Below, piece by piece: positions 42,261-54,641 of a stretch of 64,000 bases of DNA. The notes below the pieces were generated by a model. The model was not told the DNA's origin, searched no databases, and saw only the letters and a list, made by a program, of their open reading frames with translations. Made by a program: the position numbers and the translations under genes. The DNA is taken from contig JAOZOU010000004.1 in the NCBI GenBank assembly GCA_029933125.1, forward strand, positions 124,001 to 188,000. The letters are read 5' to 3'. Each line of letters starts with the position of its first letter. Positions within the stretch are counted from its first letter, which is position 1. The DNA is from a bacterium. Lineage in GTDB: Bacteria > Arandabacterota > Arandabacteria > Arandabacterales > Arandabacteraceae.

Positions 42261-44897
42261 ATGATGAAGAGCAGGTATAGTCCGCAGGAGACTGAGAAGA
42301 AGTGGTATCCGATATGGCTTGAGAAGGGTCTGTTTACCCCGAAGAGGAAGGAAGGTAGACCCTTCGTTATCGTCATGCCTCCACCCAATATTACTGGAAT
42401 GCTCACCATGGGGCATGTGCTTAACATGTCGCTCCAGGATGTGCTCATCAGGTGGAACATGACGCAAGGAAGGGAGTGCCTCTGGCTTCCTGGAAAAGAC
42501 CATGCTGGTATCGCAACTCAAAATGCCGTCGAGAGGGATCTCAAAGCTCAGGGCCTATCCAGGCACGATCTGGGTCGCGAGAAGTTTCTTGAGAAGGTCT
42601 GGGAATGGAAGGAGAAAATGGATCACAAAATCACCCAGCAGATCATGGATCTTGGGTGTGCCTGTGACTGGAGCCGCGAACGCTTTACCATGGATGAGCA
42701 CCTCAGTCTGGCAGTTCGTACTGCCTTTGTGCGTCTTTTCAAAGAGGGCCTGATTTACAGAGGTGAGTATGTAATAAACTCCTGCCCACGATGTTTGACT
42801 ACCCTCGCAGATGAGGAGGTGGAAAGGGAAGATTTCAAGGGCAAGCTTTACTACATCAGATATCCGATGGAATCCGGCGGGCATATATCAGTTGCAACCA
42901 CTCGACCTGAGACAATGCTTGGGGATGTTGCGGTTGCAGTCAATCCATCGGATACCAGATACAGCAAATATGTTTCCGAGACTGCTGTCCTTCCGATACT
43001 CAAAAGGCGTATACCCATAATAGCAGACGACTTTGTGGATCCAGATTTCGGTACAGGTGCTGTTAAGGTAACGCCAGCCCACGATGCTGACGACTTCGAG
43101 CTTGGCAGGCGCCATGGGCTTAAGGCAATTGTAGTCATGGATCAACGTGGGATTATGAACGACAATGCAGGGCCATATGCTGGGCTTGAGAGATTTGAAG
43201 CGCGCTCTAAGATTGTCGAGCAGCTTGTGAGAGATGGCCTCCTTGAGAAAGTTGAAGATTACACCTACTCACTCGGCAAATGCTATAGGTGTTCAACAGT
43301 TGTCGAGCCCTATCTTTCCAAACAGTTCTTCGTGAGGATGCAACCTTTAGCTGAACCTGCAATACAGGTTGTCAAGGAGGGGAAGATAACTTTTCACCCC
43401 GAAAGGTGGACAAAAGTATACTTCAACTGGATGGAAGGCATAAGGGATTGGTGCATCTCTCGCCAGCTTTGGTGGGGTCATCGCATTCCCGTCTGGTATT
43501 GCGATGCTTGCGACATCATGGTCAGTGAGATGGAAGATCCTCCTCAATGTCCCCGATGTGGGGGGCCACTCCATCAGGAGGAGGATGTTCTTGATACGTG
43601 GTTCTCATCCTGGTTGTGGCCAATTTCTACACTTGGTTGGCCTGAGGAGACTGAGGATCTTAAGCATTACTATCCGACATCAGTTCTGGTGACAGCGCCT
43701 GATATCATATTTTTCTGGGTTGCAAGAATGATAATGGCTGGACTTCACTTCAAAGGTGAAATCCCCTTTGATCACGTCTATCTCCATGGGCTTATCAGAG
43801 ATGAGTTTGGTCGGAAGATGTCAAAGTCCCTGGGGAATTCACCAGATCCCTCAGACTTGATATCCAAATATGGAGCTGACGCATTGCGTTTCACAATGAT
43901 TTCTCTCACTCCCAAGGGCTCAGATATACTCTTTTCCGAGAAATATATCGAGACTGGAAGGAACTTCGCCAACAAAGTATGGAATGCTGCAAGACTTCTA
44001 AGTGGCTTGATCACCTATCGCACAGATAAGATGCCTTCAAAAGATGACCTCGACCTTTGTGACAGATGGATCTTGAGCAGAGCAGGCCAAGTCACGAGGC
44101 GCATTACATCACTGATCGAGACGTTTGAGCTCAATCAGGCAGCCAAAGCAGTTTATGACTTCATATGGCATGAGTTTTGTGATTGGTATCTCGAGCTTGC
44201 AAAACAACGCTTTTACTCAGATGATGAGAAGATGAAAGGAGTGGCTGTCGAGGTGGCCTTCACAGTGCTTGCTCAGGCACTCAGACTCCTCCATCCCATA
44301 ATGCCCTTCCTAACTGAGGAGATCTGGAGCTTGCTCAAGCTTGGCGAGGGTAGCATCCTCGAATCGGGGAGCTTTCCTGAGGCTCCTTTTGAACATGATC
44401 CTCAGGCTGAGAGAGAAATCAATCTGATCAAAGGCATTGTGGAGGCTGTCAGAAACATAAGGGGAGAGATGAATGTTCATCCGTCAGCGGAAGTTGATCT
44501 CTTCCTTTCATTCCCTTCAGAATCCATGAAGGACTATGTGACTGATGGTGAGATTTACATCAGGAGGATGGGCAAGGTTAAGAATATTTATATTGGCAGG
44601 CCATCAACTGATCATGGCCCCGTGGCTAGCAGTATTGTTGATGGCGTCGAGATAGGCGTGCCCCTCGGTGAGGTGATCGATATCGATGTTGAGAGGAAGC
44701 GTTTGCAGAAGGAGCTCAGGCGTGTTGAAGCACTTCTTGCAAAGACCGAGGCAAGGCTGGGTGATACTTCCTTTCGACAGAAGGCACCACCCGAGGTTGT
44801 GGCGAAGGAAGAAAACAGATCTAAGCATCTGGCTGAGACGGTTTCAAAGTTGCGCAGAAGCCTTACGATGCTTGGAGGTCAGGGGGGATCGTTATGA
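42261..44897 (+). CDS. valS: Valyl-tRNA synthetase
   Basis: An 878-residue class I aminoacyl-tRNA synthetase. PPPNITGMLTMGHVLN is the HIGH region, the editing domain shows TTRPETMLGDVAVAV, the tryptophan-rich WWGHRIPVWYC and DVLDTWFSSWLWP segments are ValS-specific, and GRKMSKSLGNSPDP is KMSKS. The last 65 residues form the coiled-coil arm of ValS (ERKRLQKELRRVEALLAK). Two zinc-type cysteine clusters (NSCPRC and YCDACD...CPRCGG) are present. ATG 42261 (next codon also ATG) follows AAGAGGAG. It is 47 bases from the upstream gene; no T-box is visible there. Confidence 0.97.
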   Translation: MMKSRYSPQETEKKWYPIWLEKGLFTPKRKEGRPFVIVMPPPNITGMLTMGHVLNMSLQDVLIRWNMTQGRECLWLPGKDHAGIATQNAVERDLKAQGLSRHDLGREKFLEKVWEWKEKMDHKITQQIMDLGCACDWSRERFTMDEHLSLAVRTAFVRLFKEGLIYRGEYVINSCPRCLTTLADEEVEREDFKGKLYYIRYPMESGGHISVATTRPETMLGDVAVAVNPSDTRYSKYVSETAVLPILKRRIPIIADDFVDPDFGTGAVKVTPAHDADDFELGRRHGLKAIVVMDQRGIMNDNAGPYAGLERFEARSKIVEQLVRDGLLEKVEDYTYSLGKCYRCSTVVEPYLSKQFFVRMQPLAEPAIQVVKEGKITFHPERWTKVYFNWMEGIRDWCISRQLWWGHRIPVWYCDACDIMVSEMEDPPQCPRCGGPLHQEEDVLDTWFSSWLWPISTLGWPEETEDLKHYYPTSVLVTAPDIIFFWVARMIMAGLHFKGEIPFDHVYLHGLIRDEFGRKMSKSLGNSPDPSDLISKYGADALRFTMISLTPKGSDILFSEKYIETGRNFANKVWNAARLLSGLITYRTDKMPSKDDLDLCDRWILSRAGQVTRRITSLIETFELNQAAKAVYDFIWHEFCDWYLELAKQRFYSDDEKMKGVAVEVAFTVLAQALRLLHPIMPFLTEEIWSLLKLGEGSILESGSFPEAPFEHDPQAEREINLIKGIVEAVRNIRGEMNVHPSAEVDLFLSFPSESMKDYVTDGEIYIRRMGKVKNIYIGRPSTDHGPVASSIVDGVEIGVPLGEVIDIDVERKRLQKELRRVEALLAKTEARLGDTSFRQKAPPEVVAKEENRSKHLAETVSKLRRSLTMLGGQGGSL

Positions 44898-46234
44898 AAA
44901 CAGGTATAGTGATACTTTGGCTTGCGTTCTTAGCCTCGATAGCTCTTGCTGGGGATCTTCAGGTCACGGTTTACAATTCAAACCTGGGGGTTATCAAGGA
45001 TAGTCGCATTGTTAAGCTCGAGCGGGGGGTTAACGAGCTTACTGTGAGTGATGTTGCCGCCAGGATCGATCCAACATCTGTGCGTGTCAAGATAGGTGGT
45101 CAGGGTAGGGTTGACGTTCTTGAACAGAATTTTGAATATGACCTCTTAAGTCCGGATCGCTTGCTTGAGAAGTACATTGATAGTGACGTAAGCGTATCTA
45201 CGGATGACGGCAAAGATTATTCCGGGAGGCTTCTGGGATTTGACCGGAACAATGTAGTGATTTCAGCTGCTGACGGGACGGTTGCAATAGTTGCCAGGAA
45301 CAAGGTATCACATATCGAGCTCGGACCCGGGCATAAGGGGCTTGTGACGAGTCCGACACTATTCTGGAAGGTGAATTCCACACGTAGAACCTCAGCAGGA
45401 ATGGAGCTTGCCTACATTACCAAAGATATCTCATGGCATGCTGAGTATGTTGCCATTCTTGGACGAGCTGAAGATGAAGTGGAGCTGGCTGCCTGGGTAT
45501 CGATCGATAATAAGTCAGGTGCTACCTATAAGGATGCCAAACTCAAGCTTGTTGCAGGTGAGGTTCATATGGCAGCGCCTCCTCCTACTGCTCCGGGCTA
45601 TAAGGTCATTGGGGTGGAGTTTAAGGCAGCTGCTCCAGTTGTCACCGAGCGACCTTTCTTCGAATATCACATGTATTCACTTGAAGGGACGACCACGATC
45701 AAGGATAGAGAGGTCAAGCAAGTGAGGCTTTTCCCTGAAACCCAAGTCAGTGTTGCCAAGGAATATAACTACGATGTTCGCAAGCAGGATGCCGTGCGTG
45801 TTGTCATGAAGTTCACCAATTCGAGTGAGGCTGGTCTGGGTATCCCTCTTCCAGCCGGTAAGGTGAGGGTTTACAAAGTTGATGAGGATGGTGCTCTTGA
45901 GTTCGTCGGTGAGGACACTATCGATCATACTCCAAAGGATGAGGATGTCAAAGTCTATGTTGGGAATGCCTTTGACATCAGCGCCAAACGCACACGCAAA
46001 GATCACCAGAAGGTAGCAGAGCGTACAGTCCAGGAGACCTTTGAGATAGAGCTTGCCAATCACAAGTCGGAGGATGTCACTGTCGTGGTGACTGAACATA
46101 TCTATGGTGACTGGGAAATAAGGAGAACCTCTCACGAGTATAAGAAGGTAAAAGCTGATGAGGTTGAATTCGAGGTTAGTGTCCCGGCCAACCAGAAGTC
46201 CATCCTCACCTACACGGTTAGGAGAACGTCGTAA
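44894..46234 (+). CDS. Exported DUF4139-family protein
   Basis: A 446-residue protein with a signal peptide (MKTGIVILWLAFLASIALA). LQVTVYNSNLGVIKDSR at the mature N-terminus and YITKDISWHAEYVAIL, then ISIDNKSGATYKDAKLKLVAG-like text (WVSIDNKSGATY), are the hallmarks of DUF4139 (PF13598). These proteins are beta-rich and extracytoplasmic, with no assigned activity. The C-terminal third continues as beta strands with no membrane anchor. ATGA overlap with valS and one-base contact with the rodZ-like gene keep it in the operon. Confidence 0.82.
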   Translation: MKTGIVILWLAFLASIALAGDLQVTVYNSNLGVIKDSRIVKLERGVNELTVSDVAARIDPTSVRVKIGGQGRVDVLEQNFEYDLLSPDRLLEKYIDSDVSVSTDDGKDYSGRLLGFDRNNVVISAADGTVAIVARNKVSHIELGPGHKGLVTSPTLFWKVNSTRRTSAGMELAYITKDISWHAEYVAILGRAEDEVELAAWVSIDNKSGATYKDAKLKLVAGEVHMAAPPPTAPGYKVIGVEFKAAAPVVTERPFFEYHMYSLEGTTTIKDREVKQVRLFPETQVSVAKEYNYDVRKQDAVRVVMKFTNSSEAGLGIPLPAGKVRVYKVDEDGALEFVGEDTIDHTPKDEDVKVYVGNAFDISAKRTRKDHQKVAERTVQETFEIELANHKSEDVTVVVTEHIYGDWEIRRTSHEYKKVKADEVEFEVSVPANQKSILTYTVRRTS

Positions 46235-47085
46235 TGGAGATCATTGGGGAATGGTTGAGGCAGAAGCGCGAAGAGCTTGGCCTGACCATCGATAACATTT
46301 CAGAGATAACTAAGTATCCCCCCGAGGTGATAAGGAAAGTTGAGGAAGGGCGTCCTGGTGTTTTCCCCGCAGAAGTTTATTTCAATGTCTTCCTAAAAGC
46401 TTATGGAAGAGCCCTGGGACTCGATCCTGAGGAAGTTCTCAGGGCTCGGACGAGCGAGGAGGAAAGAGCGAGTGCTGCAATAAGAGACCTAAGGGTGAAA
46501 TCACCAGTCGGTCATCGCTCCCATGCTTTCGTCAAGCCGATTGCGGTAGGTGTTGTGATTGCTGCGGTTGTTGGGTATATCGCCTATTCACTCCTGATGC
46601 GGGGAGAGTACACAATACCCGAGGGGTACAGGCACCCTCCGTCCAAAGCGTATTCTATTGCTGGCAATGAAAGTACTTCAGTCGCAGCGCAGAGTTCTGA
46701 GGGTGGGCTGCGTGGTGTAAGCGATAGCCCCTCCCACATTCAAGCATCACAACAGATTGCTCAGCAAACCGTGGAGAAGCGCCTGCCAGTTGCACAGTCG
46801 CAGACAGGGAAAGCGACATCTTCAATTTCTCCTGAGATGTGTCTTGAGGTCATTGCAAAAGGCGGTTTCTATATAGAGGTTGCAAACGAGGATACAACCA
46901 TCAAACGCACACTCTCAAGCGGCGACAAGCTTAGGATATGCTCCCGAAGATTTCTTAAGATAGTCGCCCTTACCAACCGTCATTCTGCTTCCCTCTTGCT
47001 TAATGGCAAGCCTTACAAGCTGCCAGATTCTTTCGGCAAGGAGGTCTATGATTTTGTGATCCGCCCTCCGAGGTCGGGTGAGTGA
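46234..47085 (+). CDS. RodZ-like HTH membrane protein
   Basis: A 283-residue protein of the RodZ/DUF4115 type. A cytoplasmic xre-like HTH (residues 5-70: [20 protein letters not shown], then [17 protein letters not shown]) is followed by one transmembrane helix (about 103-122: [20 protein letters not shown]), a polar linker rich in S, Q and T, and a C-terminal beta domain ([31 protein letters not shown]). RodZ couples MreB to the wall machinery and controls cell shape. Neighbouring envelope genes fit, but mreB is not in this window. Confidence 0.85.
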   Translation: MEIIGEWLRQKREELGLTIDNISEITKYPPEVIRKVEEGRPGVFPAEVYFNVFLKAYGRALGLDPEEVLRARTSEEERASAAIRDLRVKSPVGHRSHAFVKPIAVGVVIAAVVGYIAYSLLMRGEYTIPEGYRHPPSKAYSIAGNESTSVAAQSSEGGLRGVSDSPSHIQASQQIAQQTVEKRLPVAQSQTGKATSSISPEMCLEVIAKGGFYIEVANEDTTIKRTLSSGDKLRICSRRFLKIVALTNRHSASLLLNGKPYKLPDSFGKEVYDFVIRPPRSGE

Positions 47086-49126
47086 GATGATCTTCAAAAT
47101 CGTTTCCAAGTTCAAACCCAGGGGAGATCAGCCCAAAGCGATAAAGGAGCTTGTTGATGGCATCCATAGGGGGAGGAAGTGGCAGACCCTTCTTGGCGTT
47201 ACTGGTTCAGGGAAGACCTTCACAATGGCAAACGTCATAGCGAAAGTTGGTTTGCCCACGCTTGTAATCTCCCATAACAAGACCCTTGCCGCACAGCTCT
47301 ATGGTGAGTTCAGGAGCTTCTTTCCTGAGAATGCTGTTGAATATTTTATAAGCTATTACGACTACTATCAGCCAGAAGCCTATATCCCGGCAACTGATAC
47401 GTATATCGAGAAGGATGCGTCAATCAATGAGGAGATAGACAAGCTGAGGCTAAGAGCAACTGCTTCGGTTCTCGATAGGAAGGATGTCATCGTTGTCGCA
47501 AGTGTTTCGTGTATCTATGGGATAGGCTCGCCCGAGGATTTCAGAGGCATGCTGCTTCGGCTTTCGAAGGGTCAGGTGACCCCGCGAGACTCAATTCTTA
47601 GAAGACTTGTTGATATGCAATATGTGCGCAACGATTATGACTTTGTTCGCGGAACCTTCCGAGTCCGAGGAGACACTGTCGAAGTAAGACCATCGAGCGA
47701 GGAGAACGCAGTCAGAATAGAGATGTTTGGTGATGAGATAACGCGTCTAGCCGTTGTTGATCCCCTGACCGGCAAGGTGGTTGAAGAACGGGAGGCTGTG
47801 AGCATCTATCCAGCAAAGCACTTTGTAATGCCGTATGAGCGACTCGAGAGGGCAATTTCGAGTATCGAAGCCGAGCTTAGCGAGAGGCTCAGGGAGTTGC
47901 GTGAGCAAGGGAAGATCCTCGAAGCCAAGAGGCTTGAGACACGCACAAGGTATGATATTGAGATGTTGAGGGAAATAGGTTATTGCCCGGGAATTGAGAA
48001 TTACTCGCGGCATCTCAGTGGCCGACTTCCAGGTGAGCCTCCGTGCACGCTCATCGACTATTTTCCAGACGAATTTCTGACGATTATCGATGAGTCCCAC
48101 GTAACAGTTCCACAGCTCAGGGGCATGTATGAGGGAGATAGATCCAGAAAGGAAACCCTTGTTAAGTACGGCTTTAGATTGCCATCGGCTCTTGATAACC
48201 GCCCTCTAAGATTTGACGAGTTTGAGAAGAAGCTCAATCAGGTTGTCTTTGTGTCGGCAACACCGTCAGAGTATGAACTTGAGAGGTCTGGTGGGGTTGT
48301 AGTTGAGCAGATAATAAGACCGACAGGGTTGGTTGATCCTGAAATAGTTGTTCGGCCTGTCAAAGGGCAGATTGATGATCTTGTAAGGGAAATAAGGGAA
48401 GTGACATCTCGCGGTGAAAGATGCCTTGTTACAACGCTTACCAAACGCATGGCTGAGGATCTAACCGACTATCTCATATCCATAGGTATCAAAGCTAGAT
48501 ACCTTCACTCGGACATAGATGCTATAGAGCGTGTCGAGATCTTAAGAGGGCTGAGGCTAAAGGAATATGAAGTCGTCGTGGGCATAAATCTCCTAAGAGA
48601 AGGGCTTGATTTGCCAGAGGTTTCCCTCGTTGCCGTGCTTGATGCTGACAAGGAAGGCTTCCTGCGATCTGAAACCTCGCTGATTCAGGTTGCTGGCAGG
48701 GCTGCTCGTAATGTCTCAGGTAAGGTTATCCTTTATGCAGACAGAGTGACCGGCTCCATGGAAAGGGCAATCCGCGAGACAACACGAAGGCGGACAATCC
48801 AACTTGAGTACAACAGAAAACATGGTATAGTGCCGCGGACAATCATGAAAACCGAGGAGGAGATTCTCAAGGCAACATCAGTTGCTGATTCAGGAAAAGA
48901 TCTTGAGACCAAACCTGAGAGTGAGTTTGCGATCTCAGATTACGAATCCATGCTTGCTCAACTTGAGAAGGAGATGCTGAAGGCAGCCAAGAATCTTGAG
49001 TTCGAAAAGGCAGCCAGCCTGAGAGATCGAATGGAGGATGTTTTGACTCTGATGGCGATGTCTTCGGAGGCGTCGAAACAAAAGCGGAAAGGAGGCAGGA
49101 GACGTTGGACTTCCCGTTCAAGGTGA
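47078..49126 (+). CDS. uvrB: Excinuclease ABC subunit B
   Basis: A 682-residue DNA repair helicase-like protein that verifies damage with UvrA and recruits UvrC. It has [15 protein letters not shown] (Walker A), the beta-hairpin region [20 protein letters not shown], the [15 protein letters not shown] segment, [12 protein letters not shown] (Walker B), [10 protein letters not shown] and, at the end, a UVR motif ([20 protein letters not shown]) for UvrC contact. The start is GTG 47078 or ATG 47087; the first has GAGG four bases upstream. It overlaps both neighbours. Confidence 0.97.
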   Translation: MSEMIFKIVSKFKPRGDQPKAIKELVDGIHRGRKWQTLLGVTGSGKTFTMANVIAKVGLPTLVISHNKTLAAQLYGEFRSFFPENAVEYFISYYDYYQPEAYIPATDTYIEKDASINEEIDKLRLRATASVLDRKDVIVVASVSCIYGIGSPEDFRGMLLRLSKGQVTPRDSILRRLVDMQYVRNDYDFVRGTFRVRGDTVEVRPSSEENAVRIEMFGDEITRLAVVDPLTGKVVEEREAVSIYPAKHFVMPYERLERAISSIEAELSERLRELREQGKILEAKRLETRTRYDIEMLREIGYCPGIENYSRHLSGRLPGEPPCTLIDYFPDEFLTIIDESHVTVPQLRGMYEGDRSRKETLVKYGFRLPSALDNRPLRFDEFEKKLNQVVFVSATPSEYELERSGGVVVEQIIRPTGLVDPEIVVRPVKGQIDDLVREIREVTSRGERCLVTTLTKRMAEDLTDYLISIGIKARYLHSDIDAIERVEILRGLRLKEYEVVVGINLLREGLDLPEVSLVAVLDADKEGFLRSETSLIQVAGRAARNVSGKVILYADRVTGSMERAIRETTRRRTIQLEYNRKHGIVPRTIMKTEEEILKATSVADSGKDLETKPESEFAISDYESMLAQLEKEMLKAAKNLEFEKAASLRDRMEDVLTLMAMSSEASKQKRKGGRRRWTSRSR

Positions 49127-49962
49127 GGCTTAAAAGGGCTGAGATTGTGCATCTGGTTAATCAGGCGCTGAGTGAGGATATTGGAAAGGGGGACATTACT
49201 ACTGAGGCGATAGTGCCAGGGGATCTCAAGGCAAAAGCCCACCTTATCCTCAAACAGGACGGGGTCATAGCCGGTCTTCCGGTTTTTGAAACTGTCTTTA
49301 GAACCTTTGATAGTAAGGTCCTGGTTAAGACGAGAGCTGCTGATGGAAGATATTACCCCGCGGGAAAGATTATCGCTGTTATCGAAGGCAGAGCAAGGAG
49401 CCTCCTCACATGCGAGCGAGTTGCACTCAATTTCATACAGCGCCTCTCCGGCATAGCAACACTTACTCGCCGGTATGTTGAGGCGACGAGGGATACGGGT
49501 GTGAAAATCATTGACACAAGAAAGACAACTCCTGGCTTGAGAATGCTTGAAAAGTATGCAGTAACCATGGGAGGTGGAGCAAATCACCGTCCCACCCTTG
49601 CAGATCTCGTTCTGATAAAGGACAATCATATCAAGTCAGCTGGTGGCGTGAGTGAGGCGATAGCGAGAGTGAGACTGCAAAGAGGACGCATGGTTGAGAT
49701 TGAGCTTGGGCCCGATTTTGACCTAAGCCATTTGAAAGACCTTGACGTTGACATCGTTATGCTTGATAACTGGCCTCTCGGTAAGCTCAGATCTGCAATC
49801 AGAAAAATACGTGCCTTGCCAAAGAGGCCTCTCATAGAGGTATCAGGGGGAATGGAAATAGCGAGGGTGAGGAAGATAGCTAAACTCCAACCAGATTTCA
49901 TCTCGGTTGGAAGGCTAACGCATTCAGCGCCTGCCCTCGACATGAGCATAGACTTCACGTAA
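49105..49962 (+). CDS. nadC: Nicotinate-nucleotide pyrophosphorylase (carboxylating)
   Basis: A 285-residue quinolinate phosphoribosyltransferase of NAD synthesis. Motifs: [66 protein letters not shown] and IEVSGGM. It starts with TTG 49105, overlapping uvrB by 22 bases, and its stop touches the birA start. nadA and nadB are not nearby. Confidence 0.96.
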   Translation: MDFPFKVRLKRAEIVHLVNQALSEDIGKGDITTEAIVPGDLKAKAHLILKQDGVIAGLPVFETVFRTFDSKVLVKTRAADGRYYPAGKIIAVIEGRARSLLTCERVALNFIQRLSGIATLTRRYVEATRDTGVKIIDTRKTTPGLRMLEKYAVTMGGGANHRPTLADLVLIKDNHIKSAGGVSEAIARVRLQRGRMVEIELGPDFDLSHLKDLDVDIVMLDNWPLGKLRSAIRKIRALPKRPLIEVSGGMEIARVRKIAKLQPDFISVGRLTHSAPALDMSIDFT

Positions 49963-50939
49963 TGAAAGATCTTGAGGCTACCTTAATACTTGCTCTCAAA
50001 AGTGCAAAGCACTACTTGACAGGTGGAGATCTTGAGAAGCTTTGCTCAGCTTCACGCAAAGCAATTGTCTCTACCATCGAGAGCCTTCTTGAGCGTGGCT
50101 ATAGGATAGAGGAGGTACCTGGTGAGGGTTACAGATTGCTTGAAACACCGCACTCACTTGATGGGTCAGATCTTAAAACCCTTATGCGTACAAGCAAACT
50201 TGGCTGTGAGATCCTGGTATTCCGAAGAGTTGGATCAACCAATGATGTTGCAATAGAGCTCGCCAGATCGGGTTCTCCCGAGGGTACACTCGTCGTAGCG
50301 GAGGAGCAGACTAGGGGAAGGGGGAGGCTCGGGAGATCATGGTTTTCACCCCCGGGAACAGGCTTATGGTTTTCAATTGTGCTCAAACCCAGCCTCAAGG
50401 CTGAAGATGTTGTGACTGTATCGCTTGCTGTAGCTCTCGGTGTGGCTGAGGTGCTGAGGAAAAGCTACTCTATCCCTGCAGAGCTTAAGTGGCCAAATGA
50501 TGTCGTTGTTGGCGCACGCAAGATCTGCGGTATACTCACTGAGGGTGACTTTGTTGAGGGGCACATCGAATCCGTAGTTGTGGGTGTAGGAATCAATGTA
50601 CTAAATGAGCCTGACGATTTTCCCCCTCGCCTGAGGGACGTGGCAACATCAATAAGAATAGAGACAGGAGTTTCCCCCTCGCGCAGTCAGGTCCTGACGG
50701 ATATTCTTGAAGGCGTTGAGAAGAGATACCTTGAACTGTGTGAAAAAGGATTTCCATCGTTACGCCATGATATTTTGAAGCTCTCAGGTTTAATAGGAAA
50801 GCTAATAACCGTAGAAACTGCTGCAAGCAAGATAGTGGGTCTAGCGCACGATATAGACCGTGATGGCGCACTTGTTGTGCGGCTCGAGAACGGTACACAC
50901 CAGCGCATAATAGCAGGTGAGGTGAGTAGACTTCTTTAG
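49962..50939 (+). CDS. birA: Bifunctional biotin-protein ligase/repressor
   Basis: A 325-residue protein. The N-terminal 65 residues form a winged helix (LEKLCSASRKAIVSTIESLL, GYRLLETP) and the rest is the ligase: STNDVAIELAR, EEQTRGRGRLGRSWFSPPG with the biotin/ATP loop, LKWPNDVVVGARKICGIL with the catalytic Lys, and a C-terminal SH3-like domain. It attaches biotin to carboxylase carriers and probably represses biotin genes. Ten bases separate it from coaX, the common birA-coaX arrangement. Confidence 0.95.
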   Translation: MKDLEATLILALKSAKHYLTGGDLEKLCSASRKAIVSTIESLLERGYRIEEVPGEGYRLLETPHSLDGSDLKTLMRTSKLGCEILVFRRVGSTNDVAIELARSGSPEGTLVVAEEQTRGRGRLGRSWFSPPGTGLWFSIVLKPSLKAEDVVTVSLAVALGVAEVLRKSYSIPAELKWPNDVVVGARKICGILTEGDFVEGHIESVVVGVGINVLNEPDDFPPRLRDVATSIRIETGVSPSRSQVLTDILEGVEKRYLELCEKGFPSLRHDILKLSGLIGKLITVETAASKIVGLAHDIDRDGALVVRLENGTHQRIIAGEVSRLL

Positions 50940-50948
50940 GAGGTTGAA

Positions 50949-51719
50949 ATGATATTATGTGTAGATGTGGGCAATACCCTTACCACGCTAGGATTGGTGG
51001 AGGATACCAAGGTCAAGCTCGCATGGTCACTGAGGACTTCTGAGCGAACAACGGATGAATACATTTTGAGCATCACAAGTTTCCTATCCTCAGGCAATGT
51101 GAATTTATCTTCCGTTAAGGGGGGAGGGATGTGTTGTGTAGTGCCTTCCGAGACACAGAATGTAAAGACTGCTATAGAAAGAATCATAAGGAAGGATACG
51201 CTTCTCATCGATGGCAACATAAAGTTTGGTATAAAGGTGAGCACAGATAATCCGAGCGAAGTGGGTGGCGATCGTATTGCCAATGCCGCTGGGGCATTCT
51301 ATCACTATACATCACCTGCGATCGTCATAGATATGGGGACTGCGACTACCTTTGACTATGTGACCGAAGATGGTGAATACTTGGGTGGCGTGATCGCACC
51401 CGGACTTATGGCAGGGGCTCGTGACCTTTGGAAAAGAACCCGGATGCTTCCTGAGGTTATCATAAAACAGCCTGAAAGGATAATCGGAACCAATACTGTA
51501 GCCTGCATGCAGGCTGGGATCTTTTATGGGGCTCTTGCTCAGGTTGAAGGGATTGTTCGCCTCATGTGGAAGGAAATCGGGTTCCAGACGAATCTTCTTC
51601 TTACTGGAGGCCATGCTCGCCTCATAAGGGACAGACTATCGCTCGAGCTCACCTATGATCCTCACCTGACCCTCAAGGGCATTGCGGCAATAGTCAAGCA
51701 GGGACCTGGGCAGGGATAA
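50949..51719 (+). CDS. coaX: Type III pantothenate kinase
   Basis: A 256-residue kinase catalysing the first step of coenzyme A synthesis. It has CVDVGNTLTTLGLVED (phosphate loop), VGGDRIANAAGAFYHY, VIDMGTATTFDYV, GGVIAPGL and LTGGHARLI. AGGAGG precedes the ATG by about six bases. Last gene of the long operon that begins at 35962. Confidence 0.96.
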   Translation: MILCVDVGNTLTTLGLVEDTKVKLAWSLRTSERTTDEYILSITSFLSSGNVNLSSVKGGGMCCVVPSETQNVKTAIERIIRKDTLLIDGNIKFGIKVSTDNPSEVGGDRIANAAGAFYHYTSPAIVIDMGTATTFDYVTEDGEYLGGVIAPGLMAGARDLWKRTRMLPEVIIKQPERIIGTNTVACMQAGIFYGALAQVEGIVRLMWKEIGFQTNLLLTGGHARLIRDRLSLELTYDPHLTLKGIAAIVKQGPGQG

Positions 51720-51733
51720 AGAGCTTGCTACGC

Positions 51734-51763
51734 TTGGCAAGAATTTGTATTGTTCGCTATGCT
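51734..51763 (+). promoter_or_regulatory. Candidate groEL promoter
   Basis: TTGGCA (51734-51739), an 18-base spacer and TATGCT (51758-51763). The leader is about 55 bases and ends with AAGGAGG. No CIRCE inverted repeat is present, so HrcA control is not indicated. Confidence 0.5.
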
Positions 51764-51815
51764 AGCGTGTCATTGGGTTTCGATCAAGTTGCTGTGAGGG
51801 CTTGAGTGGTACTAA

Positions 51816-53423
<1,608 letters not shown>

Positions 53424-54641
53424 TCAGATTCTGGGGCGCAGCAGCAAAATTGCTCCAAAGGCGCACAGGGCTGTCAGACTAACGAGAGCTCGATGCGTTC
53501 CCATAAGTACGGCTGCTGATGATGCCAACCATGCACCAGCCATGAGGGCTGCTTTCATAATCATATCGCGCAGGGCAAAGACGGTTGCTTGTCTGCGCTG
53601 AGGCAGTTCACGCTGGACAGTCGTTTCGCTGGTTACAAAAACCGGCCCAGCTGCCAAACCTGCGACGAAGATAAGCAGCGACAGGAATTCGAGGTTACCT
53701 GCAATCGCAAGAGCTCCGATGGGCAAGATAGAGACCAAGCTTCCAGCGAACATTACTTGGCTTGCATCAAGCCTTCTGAGAAGACGTCCTGTCATGATGC
53801 TTCCGGCAGTCATGCCGATGCCACCAAGTCCAACGAGGAAACCCAGGTACATGGTTCCACTTTGAAAAGTCCTCTCAACAATTGCTACTCCAAGAACATA
53901 GGCAACTGAGGTTGCAATCACCAAGAAGGTAGGGGCCAAAACCGCCTGACGTGTCTTGCCACGGATTTCCTTGAACGTCTCTCTTATCGTGGTGAACGAG
54001 ACCGGTTTGAGGGAACTTTTCTCCTTTTGACTATAGTGGGGCTGGATAAGAGCCAGGACTAGGGCTGAGAAGAAGTATGTTGCTGCGTCAATACCGAGGG
54101 CAAATCGCCAGCCAGAAGCAGTAGCTATAATGCCTCCTCCTGCAAATCCAGCGACTGTAGCAACTGTTGCCCCGACTGACAAAGCTGAATTGGCACGCAC
54201 AAGCTGGGTTGTTTCGACAAGCTCAGGTACAACCGCACAGCGAGCAGGCAGAAAAAAGAGATTCACGAAGTAGAGGAATCCAACAATAACGTAGACAAAC
54301 CAAAGGGGGAAGGTGGGAAGCGCTACGAGGATTGATACGAGCACTCCTCTGACTACATCGGTCACAATGAGCACCTTTTTGCGATCAACACGATCGACAT
54401 ATGTTCCGATCAGGGGACCTAGAAGAAGTGATGGGAGAGTCATCGCGAGGGCAAGCTTCGAGAGCTCAAATGTTGAGCCTGGCAGAACGAATCTGGATGT
54501 CCTCTGTGAAAGGAGCTCGATAAGAGCGATGTTGTTCAATCTGTCTCCGAATATCGAAACGATTTGGCCCGCAAGGAGAGCCAGGAAGGAGATATTGAGC
54601 AGACTATGCGATTGCGACTCCTGAAATTGTCCTTGAGCCAT
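53424..54641 (-). CDS. MFS transporter, probable exporter
   Basis: A 405-residue protein with about 12 transmembrane segments. It has the family loop between TM2 and TM3, GTYVDRVDRKKVLIVTDVVRG, matching the G-x3-D-R-x2-R/K motif of MFS drug/siderophore exporters (MFS_3 type). FLSLLIFVAGLAAGPVFVTSETTVQRELP in the second half is also typical. Substrate unknown. It is the last gene of a minus-strand group with a GT4 and an LpxL-like acyltransferase, and its start overlaps the GT4 3' end by 38 bases, so it may export a glycolipid-related product (inference). Confidence 0.85.
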   Translation of the reverse strand: MAQGQFQESQSHSLLNISFLALLAGQIVSIFGDRLNNIALIELLSQRTSRFVLPGSTFELSKLALAMTLPSLLLGPLIGTYVDRVDRKKVLIVTDVVRGVLVSILVALPTFPLWFVYVIVGFLYFVNLFFLPARCAVVPELVETTQLVRANSALSVGATVATVAGFAGGGIIATASGWRFALGIDAATYFFSALVLALIQPHYSQKEKSSLKPVSFTTIRETFKEIRGKTRQAVLAPTFLVIATSVAYVLGVAIVERTFQSGTMYLGFLVGLGGIGMTAGSIMTGRLLRRLDASQVMFAGSLVSILPIGALAIAGNLEFLSLLIFVAGLAAGPVFVTSETTVQRELPQRRQATVFALRDMIMKAALMAGAWLASSAAVLMGTHRALVSLTALCAFGAILLLRPRI